DNA from: Turnera subulata
Taxonomy: Eukaryota > Streptophyta > Magnoliopsida > Malpighiales > Passifloraceae
Direction: 5' to 3'
DNA length: 64,000 nt
Assembly (NCBI GenBank): GCA_028386065.3
Contig: JAKUCV010000197.1
Location: 12,004 to 76,003 of the forward strand
Within the stretch, counting starts at the first letter, position 1. Every line of letters begins with the position of its first letter. The notes under the pieces were generated by a model. The model was not told the DNA's origin. It was given only the letters and a program-made list of their open reading frames with translations, and ran no database searches. Position numbers and translations under genes: made by a program. Positions 9,927 through 23,171 of this stretch are shown in pieces.

Positions 9927-12171
9927 TACTTTCCTTGCTCTCTCAGGACACACACACAAATCAGACGTTAACAACAACAAATAACTTATGTGAGAGCGAT
10001 ACAAGGGTCTTTTGAGTCTGGCCTATTTGAGAGCGAAGATAACAACGTTTAGGCTAGGAGTTGATTGTATGTTTATAGGAAAAGGGTCGTTGCTTTCAAA
10101 GCCACAAAAGAAAAAGGGGATTCTCTTTGTCAAGTTTTGCAGGCTATTGGATGTGTCAAAAAATGACCATTGCTCTTTTTTGTTAGGGCGACCTTTCAGA
10201 GTAAAAGAATCTTTTTGATTACTTCTACTCCATAAACTAGTTTGACATTGCCTTTTGAACATGTACCCTCTCTCGTATGTCATCCATATAATATAATTTC
10301 GACTAGGATGGATCTTTACTGTGCCTACTGTAAGGCACAGAGGAAAAGCAATACAAAGTAGACCTTATAGGGTCAGCTTGAAAAGAAAATGAGTAGAAAC
10401 TCATTTATCTTTAGCTGGAAAATTCATTACAGGCTTCTTTAGGTTGTTGTATCACTGTAGTCAATTCTTTCTATGTTGATGTGAATGGAAAACCATTTTT
10501 TCTTGGATATTAACCAAATGCTCTAGATGGAAAAAGATGATTCAGTGCCAACTCGTTGATTGTTGTATGTATTTGATAAAAGAGGTGTCTATTTCTCCTT
10601 GGACCCTTCTCTGCCGGAAACAATTTATCTCTTATACTACACTAGTGCTGCACAACTCAGCCATCCCAAACAAGGCTCATAGTCTGTCTAATATACCCCC
10701 ACAAATTGGAGGATGCTGTCTGTATCAGGAAGGTGGTTCAAGTATTGTAAACAGAAGGAAGCATCTCAAAACTAAAGACAAGGCCCTTCTAAGCTTTTTG
10801 TCCTTAAATACTATTTTTGACGAGATGGATGTGGAGGAGATTTGTCTTTTATCTTCTAAGCAAATATAAAAGGTACTGTAGTTCATTACAATCAGAATAA
10901 GAAATCAATTTCCTCCCTTGTAATTATTGCATTACAAGCATGACAAACTCCAGCGACCATACATGTGTGTGTCCTGAAATTATCTGGAATACTTTGATTT
11001 TCCAAGATGGTGTGCTATATACAATATTGTGGCTCTGGTGTCAATATTACGTCTCCCTCTTGTGCTATCCTTGTAAGCCTCCAATATATAGTAAGTACCA
11101 AATATTTGCGATCACACCAGTTAGGTAATCTAATTATGCTATCTGCACAATGGCATAATATAATGTAAGACCTTAAGCATTGCAGTAAGGGAAGTGAATG
11201 GAGAATCTAAAGAGAGACATCTTGGTATCTGATCTGTCTTAAGAGGCCGTCTAGTGGCTAAACTTTATGACCCAATGCATTACTGGTCCAGCTTGAGGAG
11301 TAGGACTTCTCCTACTAGTAGCAGTCTCTTCCTTCATTTTTTTTTTCTTAAAAAAACACCAAATAAGTAGAAATTTTATACTGAGTTGGCATGCTCAGCT
11401 TCTGTAATTCCACTTTATACAACCATCTGATCTAATTCTTTCCAGAATGATATACTGGTCTAGACATAATAAAAAGGACACATCCTGATAGAATAAACGT
11501 GCAGTTCTAGGATTGAGAGTCCAGCAACCTATTCAGTGAACCTGCAATGCAGATTTTGAGCCCTTCAATAGTGCTTTCCCATCCTTTGGCAGGATTGAGC
11601 ATTCCCGGAGCACCCTTTTACTACTAAGTACTAACCAGAAGTGGGACCAAAGAAAGCATGGGAAGAGGAGGAAACACAGAATATGCATCTAAAGTGTGGG
11701 TGGACCATTAGCCCACTATTTTGTAAGGGACCAACCTATAAAGCACGCCACTCAACAAGAAAAAGTTCATCCCTTCCCTAACAGAAACGTGCATATGAAT
11801 AGAATCTCTAACAATGTCATACGTATGAAACAATTTATTATTACATCTCCTTCCACTAAAAAGGGATCCAACTTGCTAGAAAGTCAACATCTTCTACAGT
11901 GTAGTGGGAAATATCATTGTAATGCTGAATTCTATTAAACTCATATCTTATACATGTCGTTTCTTCACCCTTATACTGCACGCATATCGGTTTCGGATAT
12001 GGCCGATCATACTCCAGGGTCAGGAATTTACTAGACAACGAAATGGAAGTGGGTCTGCTAAGCAGATCAGTTGTGCTGCAAGATGGTGGGCCTATCTGCA
12101 ATCTTCAAGATTCTGTATATAAAGAATGCCCCTCATGCCTAAATGAGACTGGAAAAAATCAACTTCCAGAA
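9927..12171. other. Intergenic between the USP and FRO genes
   Basis: The two genes are divergent, so both promoters should lie here. I see only short random frames and no repeat of note. The FRO frame is open for 43 codons upstream of the chosen start (from 12043). Confidence 0.6.
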
Positions 12172-15100
12172 ATGGCTAAAGCCTATCCTCTGGCCGCTCT
12201 GAAATTGTTGATGATCATTTTACTTGCTGGTTGGTTTTCACTTTGGCTTCTAAAGCCTACTAATCTATGGACTAGAAAGTGGAAGGAAGCTGAAGATAGT
12301 GCAAGGCATACCCTTTTTGGCTATTATGGTGAGTAGTTTTAATCTGAACTTGGTTTAGCTTCTTAATATATATTTGCATGTCTGAACTTAACCAGAGTTT
12401 GAGTCCTTTCATACATCTCTATCTGAACTCAATATATTGCAGGTCTTAACTTTGCTGTGCTCACATTACCTTTCATTGCTATAGCTATTGCTGGACTTTT
12501 GTACTTAAACTTGCTTCCTAAGGTGTCAAGAAGCAGGTAATATTACATTACTTTGCATTTGTTTCCTAGGGCGCCAAAAACAGATAATATGCTTTGTTCA
12601 ATGACCATCCACATTTGAAAATGAGAATCTCTGCATAATTATCTTTTTGTGATTCAAATGTCGACAGACAAGCAAGGAGATCAACCACTGGTTTCTCAAA
12701 TCCAGTGATCGTAAACAGCTTGGCGGGCATTATATCAAGCACAGAGATTCTTATAATTGTCCTTTTTATCCTCTTTCTAGCTTGGACTTTTTATGAGCGC
12801 ATCTCTAGTGATTTCAAGAAGTTAACACCAGCCAAATCATTGAACCTGAATTCGTGAGTTTTCGAAGTTCTAGATTATTAACATGCCAGATTTTGAATCT
12901 ACAATATGACCATTACTGATATCAGTCAGTGTTTCAGATGGCAGCTCAAGTATCTGAAAGTGGCAACCAGATTTGGTCTGCTAGCGGAAGCCTGTCTGGC
13001 TTTACTTCTTCTGCCTATTTTAAGGGGTATGGCGTTATTTCAGCTGCTTGGCATTCAGCTTGAGGCTTCAGTCAGATACCATATCTGGCTTGGGACTTCC
13101 ACAATTTTATTTGCCACTATTCATGGTGCAAGCACCTTGTTCATCTGGGGTGTAAGCCACCATATCCAAGATGAGGTAATTCCTGCTGCTCTATTATGTT
13201 TAGTTTTGGAAACAAAATTTGCATATATGTTTGAAAATTCATTGTTCAGCTTACATTTAAGTGAAGTGAAGTGAGTGGTCTAGTGCATCAACATAATTCT
13301 GTCTTCTTCTTACTTGTTTCCCGTGTGTGCTCCACTACACAGATATGGAGATGGCAGAAAACAGGGCGTATTTACCTTGCAGGGGAGATAGCTCTTGTTG
13401 CAGGGCTAATAATGTGGATCACCTCACTTCCTCAAATAAGGAGGAAAAGATTCGAGATGTTCTATTACACGCACCACCTATATGTAGTGTTCCTGTTATT
13501 CTTCTTATTCCATGCTGGGGATAGGCACGTCTACTGGGTCTTCCCTGGAATATTTCTCTTTGCCCTTGACAAGCTACTCCGGATTATACAGTCAAGGCCA
13601 GAAACTTGCATCCTATCTGCTCGAGTATTCCCCAGCAAGTCCATAGAACTTATTCTGCCAAAGGACCCAAGTAAACTTTCTATCCTTTCTTGGATGTAAT
13701 GATTAGTTTGACTGCAAAAGCTCACCATGGCATGGTTTTATTACAAATTGTAGGCTTGAAGTATACACCAACAAGTGTGGTATACATGAAGATACCAAAC
13801 ATATCCAAATTCCAGTGGCACTCCTTCAGTATAACTTCTAGCTCTAACGTTGATGATAAATCCATATCTCTGATAGTTAAATGTGAAGGAGACTGGACAA
13901 GTTCTTTGTACAATATGATACAGGCAGAGCTTGATTCAGATGCAGGGTATATGAGCTGCATCCCCATCACAATTGAAGGTCCTTATGGCCCTGCCTCATT
14001 GGACTTCTTAAGGTTAGAAAATAGAAAAGAGGAACACAGAATTACAGTAGTTTGCACTGCTTTATGGATTACAAATTTGTCTATAATTTTAGCTATTTAT
14101 TGTCTCCATTCAACCGGTGCTTACTAAAATCATTTGCAGATATGAAAATCTAATTTTGATTGCGGGTGGAATTGGCATAACACCATTTCTAAGCATTTTA
14201 AAGGAGATCGCTTCGGTCCCAAGTGGTAGCAGATACAGATTTCCTACTCAAGTACATCTTGTATATGTTGTCAAAAAGTCCCTAGACATTTGCCTGTTAA
14301 CCTCCATATCTCATCTACTTCTAAACCAGTCCCCCACACAACTAAATCTAAAGCTAACAGTTTATGTAACCCAGGAAGAGAGGTCTAATGCAACAGTGAG
14401 AGAATTACTGAACGACATGTCATTAGTTAGAACAGTTAACTTTAGCACCAAATGCTCGAATTATACCCTTCAAGGACTAGAAAAACCAAGTTGGAAGGCT
14501 GCCATAGTTGCCCTATCCTCCATTGTGTTCCTTGTTTTTCTTGTCTGTTTCAACCACATCTTTGTTCCTGCTGAGAAGAAAAGTGCTGCTTCACTAAAGA
14601 TGGCTGTACCTGCAGAAAAGAAGGGCACTAAAGATAAAGTTCCCTCTTCCGTAGCTGACATAATTTTGTTAGCTTCTTTCATCATAGGCATAACATGCAG
14701 CACTTTTGCGGCAATTATTTTGAGATGGAAAAGGCTCAAGAATGGCTCTCCACCTGTCACCTCGAAACCAGGCAAAATTATGGAACCAAATTCGGTGGAA
14801 ATGGGGAATCCTATCCACCAGGAACATGAAATACATTTTGGAGGAAGGCCAGACTTCCAAGGTACTAATTCTGCTATACATTCCTAGTTCCAGTTCTATG
14901 ATACTTTTTCTGCAAGTTACTTCTATGATACCTTGCCTTCTCTTAGAATGTATGGTCTCTAGAGACTGTAGATACTTTCTTTTGACATTACATTTCTGAA
15001 CAGATATATTGTCCAAGTTTCCATATGAGATTAACGGGTCGGATATTGGGGTCTTGGTGTGTGGACCTGAAACCATGAAAGAGTCTGTAGCATCACTATG

Positions 15101-15185
15101 CCAGTTGAAGTCTCAAGGCTTCAGGATGGGAGCTAAAGGGAGGAGACCATACTTCAACTTCCACTCTCTCAACTTCACACTCTAG
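12172..15185 (+). CDS. FRO: Ferric reduction oxidase (FRO family), 721 aa, 8 exons
   Basis: Exons 12172-12328, 12443-12536, 12668-12853, 12938-13175, 13343-13670, 13754-14012, 14140-14861 and 15004-15185 join in phase with GT-AG introns to give 721 residues, the normal FRO length. The enzyme is a membrane flavocytochrome that passes electrons from NADPH through FAD and two haems to chelated Fe(III) or Cu(II). Visible: N-terminal membrane helix with WLLKPTNLWTRKW; the ferric-reductase core with haem histidines in RYHIWLG, ATIHG, THHLY and FHAGD; an FAD motif reading HSFS (357-360) where FRO2 has HPF; NADPH motif AGGIGITPF (429-437); a late membrane helix (about 500-520); and C-terminal CGPETMKES. 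The start at MAKAYPLAALKLL matches other FROs; an in-frame ATG at 12043 would add 43 residues. It looks closest to the FRO6/7/8 group; organelle versus plasma membrane location is not decidable here. Confidence 0.93.
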
Positions 15186-16999
15186 TAAAAACCAAATGAA
15201 AACCCATGAAAATCTTCCTCAACTGCAATAGTACCTAGCTAGCCTCAATAATCGATGCAGTCATAAGCAAATGTTTTCGAAATAACAAGTAGTATTCAGC
15301 TTATTTTTCCAAAATGTGTAAAATTTAATTACTTGACCTTGTGCTTCATTGCCACTATAACTTCTCGGCAATCCATAACTTCTTGTCGCCAATCCAATCG
15401 CATACGATTATATGGTGATTGTTGCCAATAGTCGAGGGATGAGGGCAACAAAATATCAACAAAGTACTCAAAAACTGGAAAGATTTGATTAGGATTGCCT
15501 GCCCACGTGTACTTTTAACAGTTGAGTGTGTCCTATTAAGTGAATATCCTCTTTAACGAGGTGAGGTGGAGCAAATTCCTAATTACAGGCACTGTTCTGG
15601 TCATGTCGGGGGGCTTATCGTTCCAAGAAGTCAAGAAAATGAACGCACATTGAGAAAAGAAGAAAGAATAGAGAAAGTTAAGAAACCAGCCCACTATATG
15701 TGTGTCATGATGTGGCACTGATAAGCTCATTTGCCAAACCTACTAGATAAAGACTTGTGATTTAGGCAGCCGCGCAGTTGAAAATATCTCTTGAATTATT
15801 GAGTCTAACTTGTATTATTTCCAAAATAACCCGACCTGACATTTCAATGTCACATAAAAAGGAAGCTTGACAACCCCAATTTCATGAGCCAACACCATGT
15901 TGGGTTAACTATTGCGTACCTTCTCTTCTTTAAGACCAACAAACATGGTCTTGGGAGGCAGGCAATAAAAAGAATGCAAGTGGAAGAAGGATGCATCCTC
16001 CCTGATCAGATAGTTCTACATTTTCTTATACCCAAATGGCCGAAGCATGTTTTATTTTATGATCCAACTTGCGCGATTTATGAAAGAAAAAGATGACAAG
16101 TAGACGACAAACCTGTAAAGCCCATTTGTCGTGTTGGATCGTAGCTGCAGAGGAAACAGAGAAGCCTGTAATATTTTAAAGGGTTTGAGCTGGAGTTGGT
16201 CCACTGGCCTAATGATTTATTTTCAATCACACAAGAAGTGATAACATTAAATAAAAGAATGGCTAGGTCCACTGTTTTTTTTTTCCCGACTGTCTGTAGC
16301 AATTGCTTAGACAGAGACACATTGACCATGGTTTAAAAAATTAGGAAGAACACACAAGGATATGAGAAGGTGAAGGCTGAATGCTACATAGTGTATTGGA
16401 CTTCAGAATTTCAATGATGTCCTGTAGAGTATTTTTAATATTGGTTTCAGCCAGAAAGCCACAAGAGACATGATAGAAATGGAGCAGTACCGAACCTGCT
16501 GAGTGTGACAATTTGGTTGCCCCATTACAAGTTGCTAGTGCTACAGGCAATTTGCAAGTATAAATATATTTATTAGTCCAAAAGACTAGTTTATTATTGC
16601 AAGTAATTATCACTTTTTCTTCAGGAAATACTTAAACAAAAGTGATGTACGTGAGTTGATCAGTCAGTAGTGATCAAACCTGAAAAGGTAGTTAAAACTC
16701 CAAAACTGGAGAGACATGAAAGAAAACAATTTTTTTTTTAATGAGAAAACAGATATTAAATATAATGAATTGCTATTTGGAGACCCTCGGACCAGATATT
16801 CACAAATAGTTATCCCCACATAACTAACATATCTGTGGATTTATGAATAATATCTTTTGAAAAAATGGATGCAACAGATATAGTTGAGCGGAATTAACAA
16901 AATCGGGAAGCAAGAAAATCCATACTAAAAAAACATAATGTGAAAAAAAAAAGTGAACAAAGAACCAAAAAAAAACCATATTCACACGTGGAGTCCGTC
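15186..16999. other. Intergenic, 3' flanks of the FRO and lectin-kinase genes
   Basis: Convergent genes, so this holds both 3' untranslated regions. No coding frame or repeat stands out. Confidence 0.6.
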
Positions 17000-19033
17000 C
17001 TACGTTTGGGCCACCACTCCGCCGGCACCAATAGCATCCCCGCCGGCGGCCAAAGCACCCAAGAACTCTGCCGGTGCCACCTCCAAATCCTCCCCGACGA
17101 AAAGTGCCACCACCTCCCTCATGCTAGGCCTCCTCTGCGGATCAGGGTGGCAACAAGCCAACCCAAGTTTCAACACCATCTCCATCTCCTCCGCCCCATA
17201 CTCCCCCTTTATCCTCTCATCCGCCGCCTCCACCACCTTCCCTTTCGCATAAAAATCCCTCACCACATCAATCAACAACCTATCATCCTCCTCCTCCTTC
17301 CCCATCTCTATGGGCCTCCTCCCACACGCCACCTCCAATATCACCACCCCAAAACTATACACATCACTGGCCGAAGTCGCCACCGCCATCGTTGCCAGCT
17401 CCGGCGCCAAGTAACCCAACGTGCCAACTACCCTCGTCGTGCTAGGCACTTCGTTGTGGCTGTACAGCTTCGCAAGACCAAAGTCCCCAAGCCTGCCCCT
17501 CATGTCCGAATCCAACAATATGTTACTGGACTTGATGTCTCTGTGTACCACCACCTGGTCCCAACCGTTGTGGAGATAGTTCAGCCCTTCTGCCACATCA
17601 GCGAGGATTTGGCGGCGTTGTTGCCAGTTCAACAGTTTGTTGCTTCTGTTTCTTGAGCTTGTGAAAATGTACCTGTCTAGGCTTCCATTGGGCATGTAGT
17701 CGTAGACAAGCAAGAGCTCGTTGGATTTCCTGCACCATCCTCGTAACTGTACTAGGTTCTTGTGTTGAAGCCTGCCTATACTGGAAATCTCTGCCATGAA
17801 CTCCCTCAGGCCTTGTTTGGAGTCGTGGTTCACGCATTTGACTGCAATCTCCGTTTTGTTTGATGGAAGGGTTCCTTTATACACTTTTCCAAACCCGCCC
17901 GAACCCAGAAGCTGATCATTGGAGAATCCATTGGTTGCTTGGGTTAGTTCTTCGTAAGAGAATCTATGAGGCCAGTATTCCAGCTCCCAGTCCTCGATAT
18001 CGTCCTCTTCTTCATCTTTCAACTTGTTCTGTCTCCAAAACCAGTAAAACCCAAAACCGAAAAGAATCAAGAAAGCAACACAGCCAATTACTATCCCGGC
18101 TATAGCACCACCGGATAAAGAACTGGAAGAAGAAGGCAAACTAAACACGGGCAGATTAGTAACGTTTATATCTTTAGCTACCCCCCTGTCACTAAAACTC
18201 CAGGCTAAAATCCTCTGTGCCTCCACCCACTGAGTTTTTGAAGCCGAAAATCCCACAAACATATCAGCTGAGACATAATTAGCAATCACCGGATCTTTAA
18301 AGGTAAGAGTAGGCAAAGAAGGACGAGGGATGCCAACAGGAGCAACCGTGACATTAATCACCAAATCCACTCCATCAAAATCAATCCAGGCGTGAATGTT
18401 CTGTCCATTCCCTATACTCACCGGCACAAACCCACCGGAGGAGTTATAATACCCGGCGTCTTCCGTCATTGCAGATTCGATGTTGTTCAAATCAATCCCG
18501 ATATGGTTCCGGTTGGGGTCATTGAATTCCGGGTTCTGACCCGTGTCGAATTCGACCGCCAAGAGCGGGGCTTGGACCGGGACGGTTGCATTGGTGAAGA
18601 GGCCGAAGTACTGGCTGGCCAGAGCGCCGGGAGGGTTTGTCCAGTTGGAGAGGACAAAGCAGAGACCAAAGCCTGGGCTTGAAGCTATTTGCGGTAAGAT
18701 TGAGAAGACGAAGGAAGTTGAAAACGAAGAGAGGGTGGAAGAAGCGGTGCCGTTTTGGGATGGCGATGATCTCATGTTGATTCTCGTCGGGTAAAAGGCG
18801 CGGCCCAGGGAGTACTGGTTGGAGTCGTTGGTTAGCCGGATAACCGACGAGTCAACCCTGGCGTCTTGGATTAGATCGACGCCGGGGTTGGTGGAGTTGA
18901 AGGAGTTGAAGAGGAAGTCGAGAGCGAAGCTGCAGGGTTGCGTGGAGACAAGGAGGAGGAAGAGGAGGAGAACTGGTGGTTGTGGTGTCATGGTGGCGCC
19001 CGGTGGCCGGAGGAGGAGAGATTTGAGGGCCAT
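17000..19033 (-). CDS. LECRKS1: L-type lectin-domain receptor kinase S.1, 677 aa, intronless
   Basis: A single open frame encodes a complete receptor kinase. A hydrophobic signal peptide (about 15-38) precedes a legume-lectin domain (about 38-290), which includes LAVEFDTGQNPEFNDPNRNH, the metal-binding region, and several N-glycosylation sequons. A membrane segment follows (GAIAGIVIGCVAFLILFGF, about 329-347), then the EDWELEYWPHRFSYEELTQA stretch characteristic of the S.1 type. The kinase has GSGGFGKVYKG, invariant lysine in AVKCVNH, HRDIKSSN, DFGLAK and GTLGYLAPE, so it should be active. It sits in the plasma membrane; the ligand is unknown, and relatives act in immunity and development. 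The methionine at residue 15 (18991) gives a cleaner signal peptide and may be the true start. Confidence 0.95.
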   Translation of the reverse strand: MALKSLLLRPPGATMTPQPPVLLLFLLLVSTQPCSFALDFLFNSFNSTNPGVDLIQDARVDSSVIRLTNDSNQYSLGRAFYPTRINMRSSPSQNGTASSTLSSFSTSFVFSILPQIASSPGFGLCFVLSNWTNPPGALASQYFGLFTNATVPVQAPLLAVEFDTGQNPEFNDPNRNHIGIDLNNIESAMTEDAGYYNSSGGFVPVSIGNGQNIHAWIDFDGVDLVINVTVAPVGIPRPSLPTLTFKDPVIANYVSADMFVGFSASKTQWVEAQRILAWSFSDRGVAKDINVTNLPVFSLPSSSSSLSGGAIAGIVIGCVAFLILFGFGFYWFWRQNKLKDEEEDDIEDWELEYWPHRFSYEELTQATNGFSNDQLLGSGGFGKVYKGTLPSNKTEIAVKCVNHDSKQGLREFMAEISSIGRLQHKNLVQLRGWCRKSNELLLVYDYMPNGSLDRYIFTSSRNRSNKLLNWQQRRQILADVAEGLNYLHNGWDQVVVHRDIKSSNILLDSDMRGRLGDFGLAKLYSHNEVPSTTRVVGTLGYLAPELATMAVATSASDVYSFGVVILEVACGRRPIEMGKEEEDDRLLIDVVRDFYAKGKVVEAADERIKGEYGAEEMEMVLKLGLACCHPDPQRRPSMREVVALFVGEDLEVAPAEFLGALAAGGDAIGAGGVVAQT

Positions 19034-21034
19034 GTAGGTGGGCGGTCAATACATCGCCGGCGTGAAGTGAAGGGGGAAAATGGAAATATTATTATGGTGG
19101 CCTATGAAAAAAAACATTGAAATGGGTTGCTTGTTTTGGTCATTTGAGATGTTTCAGTTTACGGCGGACAGTAGATACTGCTTTTCTTGACTCCAGCGAT
19201 GTCTAATGGAGTTGCCTTTTTTTTATTTGTATATATTGAATAATTGAATTCTCCTCATAATTATCGCTATCCATACCCGCGCTAATTTTTTTGAAATTGT
19301 TGACTTTCATTGAAACAAAATAAAATTAAACACTGGTATTTATTTATTTTTTTTACCTTTTGTTGTTGGGGAAAAAGTTTAATACTAACATGTATGAATT
19401 AATAACCTTGGCCGCCACCAAATGAATAACGTTTTGAAATAAATTGTAGTTCAGCTCAAACAGTAGTGTTCAAATCATACTGCAGTAATATGCAACTCGG
19501 TGCAAAAACATGAAGACCGATTAGCAATTTTCTATTTTAAAACACTTCTAGCATTAATGGGGGTTGATAATAAAAGAAGAAATTTGAGGGTTGTTGAGGG
19601 GATTTTCAAGGGTAAAACCTCAATAATGGTTTCCATAAATTTTCAGGTGTGTCTAGTTGGGACTGGAAGGGACTTGGTCAAAGAAGCAAACTTGAATTGA
19701 AGAGCATGTATTTCTTGTTCAGAGAATGGTATGCATTTGACCAGTCCGACAAGAAGACTAGCGATTTAGCATTGAATCGAGAAAAAGGGCATAAAAGCGC
19801 ACAGAAAAAAAAAGAATTCTTCTCGATTCATCATATAATGGCCAATGGTTAAATATGCATTTCCTTGTTCTCTTGTCCATTTGCTTCAATACCCAAATCC
19901 AAACTTCTCCTAGAATTACGGTAGAATAATTATTTAATTTTAACTTGTCATATTGTTTTCCACATGTATTATGCAAGGAGATAGACAATGGTAACAAAAA
20001 TACATGAGGAGATATACAAAATTTTCACTAAAGAATGTGCTTATTGCTTAGATTGAGAATAAAATTTGGTAATTTAGGGGACTATAAAGTATAAAACACT
20101 AGTAGTTTGAAGCCCACCTTTGCTTGTGTGGGCTGAGCCCGCCTGTAGGGATAACAAAGACTATAACCAAGTCCTTTTATTTTCTATGTTTTTCCATGAT
20201 GCATTGCAGTATGAAAATGGAATCAATCATACGAGAAGAACACTAACTGTACCTTTTAAGGGGCAATGTAATTTCTTAATTTTGCCCCAAATTCTAGAGC
20301 AGAATAAATTCTGCAAGCACAGATTCCGTACAGAGACATCTCCAAAAGTTGACTAAATCTAGCTTCAACTTCTGCGGGTGGGTTATTATGCCAACAAAGG
20401 TCAATGCAATTGAAGTCACATTCACATACATGCCGATTAGCAGTACAGCATCGTTGAAAATTCGATAAAAATTTTGCCTCCAACTTGCCAATTGACATTA
20501 ATCTAATTTTATAGTCAAAACGAATGTCGTCAATTTGCATTGCACGATCTATAAACGTATTGTTGCTCAAAAAGAAAAAAAAAAAGAGAGAGAGAATAAT
20601 TTCGCTTGAGCTGTTTTGTGTTTGGTATGCCAATTGCCGTTAGTGTCACTTTAGTCTTCCCAAGTTTTGTATATGGTAAACCAATCAAAACGATTTACCC
20701 TATTAAGTCCAGCCAAATCCATTGTACAAATAGCTGTCCAGAAACCAAGTTTTAAATAACCATATTGAGGATAACATATCCATTGGAGTATCTCATGATA
20801 ATATATGCTCTAAGTTATATATATTCAGCATATCCATATCCAATTGGATCTGGTAATATACTCCCGCAAAGCCTGTTTATTCAGCATATCCAGTGGGATA
20901 TGGTTGCACAAGTATCTCATGCTTGCTGCTGTGCAAATAGCTGCAAGAATGAATTGGTTGATAATTGATAGTGATCCCATGGAAGAATAGTATCTTGTCA
21001 TGATATAAAGGTTATATGATTATTAAACAAAGAC
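19034..21034. other. Intergenic, upstream of the lectin kinase
   Basis: Promoter side of the lectin kinase, then AT-rich DNA up to the target duplication (AAACT, 21035-21039) of element 2. No gene seen. Confidence 0.6.
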
Positions 21035-21039
21035 AAACT

Positions 21040-21245
21040 TGTTATAAATATATTATTTCGAGGGACCAATATGTAGTGAATGTCATTTTGAGGGACCAAA
21101 GTGATACTTTGCCACCTCCTGTGTATTATATATAAGGAAATAAAGAAACAGAAAACGGTGTGAAGCCGGGTAACGAGACCCGTTGAACCCCTCCTCTCAA
21201 ATCTTCTTCCCAAATTTTTAACTCAAATCCGATTGTTTTATAACA
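21040..21245 (+). repeat. 5' LTR of element 2
   Basis: 206 bp, TG...CA ends. The sequence right after it, CGTTATCAGCACGA, is where a primer site is expected but does not begin with TGG; plant copia elements with this leader are known to me only as a general type. Confidence 0.92.
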
Positions 21246-22022
21246 CGTTATCAGCACGATAACTCTACCCACTAAGATATCAAACTGAAGAAGAAGAAAA
21301 ACCAAAGAAAAATTTTTCGGCCGTTTTCCGTTCGTCCTCCGGCGCCGGCTTCCGCATTGTTGTGCATGACACCACTACCGCCATCTTGATCCCCTCGCTG
21401 TCGCCGACTGGCCGGCGCCTCCTCCACCTCCCTCTGGTGCCCGACGCGCCGTCAGAAGCCCTCGACCCGACGGCGGATCCGGACCTGTTTGCTGCCAAAG
21501 CCGGGTCTGCCTTCACCCGACTGTCCTTCCGCCGCCTGCATAGCCGTCGCCCGACGCTTGCTACCTCCCACGCCCGGTCCCCTGCCGTGCCTGCTGCTGC
21601 CGACGATTGGAGCTTCTGTCGCCGCCGTCCACCGGTGACTCTATTCCTCTTCTTTTAATTTTTTTTTTTTTAGAAGCCCATTGATTAAACTTGATTTGTT
21701 TTGTGTTTTGTTTGCTTGATTGTTTGTGTGTTGCTTGGTTGATTCTGTTTTGGCTGTGAATGGATGACGGATTATGATGAGTTTTTTTGGTGTTGTTGAT
21801 GGAGAGTTCACGGATTGTGTTTTTGGCCGGAACTCGGCGACCGTGAACAATGCTCCGCCGGAATCCGGCGTGAACAGTAATTTGCATCTCGGGATTTTCC
21901 GGCAAGTCCGGAACGCTATTATACTTATTTTGTGATTGGCCGGAATTCAGCGCTTCGGAATTTTTCCCAGCAAGCCCGGAAGGCTATTGTATTTATTTTA
22001 CTGCTTTTCTTTACATTTTAAA

Positions 22023-22310
22023 TGGGCTCATATAAGGCCCATCACCTTTAATTAGCAGTTATTTAATTTTTATTGGGCTAATTTTTAAAAAAGCCCATGT
22101 ATTAATATGATATATTATATATATTATTGCTGAAAGATTTATCGAGTAAGCATATTTTATGTTTTTATTAGAATTGAGCTATTAAAAGGCCCATTGCATT
22201 TAATTTTTAGTCATTTATTTTAATTGGGCTAATTTATGTAAGGCCCATTGCTTTTAATTTTTCGGTTATTCAAATTCTTCATTGGGCTAATTAACGAAAG
22301 GCCCATGTTT
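22023..22310. repeat. Tandem repeat with five TGGGCT...GCCCA palindromes
   Basis: About five imperfect units of 60-80 bp, each with TGGGCT followed within 5-12 bases by AAGGCCCA or AAGCCCA. Such GGCCCA elements also match plant TCP (site II) motifs. Confidence 0.65.
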
Positions 22311-23171
22311 ATTTCTTTCATTTCAGTCTTTAATTTTATTTAAACTATGTTATTCAAGACCCTTATAATTTCCAGAAGAAATTTATTAAGGGTATCAAAT
22401 GCGGACAGGAATTTACATGATAATAGTCTGGAAGACTAAATATAAGAGTCCAGCAGACCCAATAAAAGAAAATACAACGAAGACTGGAAGTCTTACCGTC
22501 CAAAAGATCCTGAAGATCCTTATAAGGAAAATCGAAAATAAAAGCTATTACCACCAGAAGATGGAAATTATATAACCACCAGAAGGTGGATAATATACTT
22601 GCTTACCCTTAAGGAGCAATTTATTTTATATTCAATTTATTTTATGTTCAGTTTAAATTATCACGCATTGCAATTTTTTTTATTTATTTTTCAGTACTTT
22701 ATAATTGTTTCTAGAATAATGCCTCAAACATTAGTCTCGAAGACAATGCAAAATTGACATCCACAGGGGGAGAATTATATGTGTGGATGTCAATATAACA
22801 TATTATGACATCTCGAAATGAGAAAAAGATTAACATGCTCCAGAAGAGCATAAATCCGAATATGTTCCTGAAGAACACACGTTTTAATATGATCTAGAAG
22901 ATCGTATATTTACGCTCTGGAAGAGCATATACTCTTGAAGAGTACAGACACCCCTAGTAATAAAATGAATTATTATGGATCCCGATGAATTGACTCTGAT
23001 CTATTCCCAGAAGTGAATAAAACAGTATAACTATTTGTGCCTGTGGGCGTAAATGAGATAATAAATGGAAAAGACTAAAAGCAAACATGCATATTATTAT
23101 TGCATAAACGGATACATAACTGGAGAACATTCAAAGAAGAATGGTTCTCATACATATGTTTAAACAGTAAT

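Noticed and set aside
12043..12171. Upstream in-frame start for the FRO gene
   Set aside because: Other FRO proteins start at the downstream MAK-type methionine; no signal sequence is gained by the extension.
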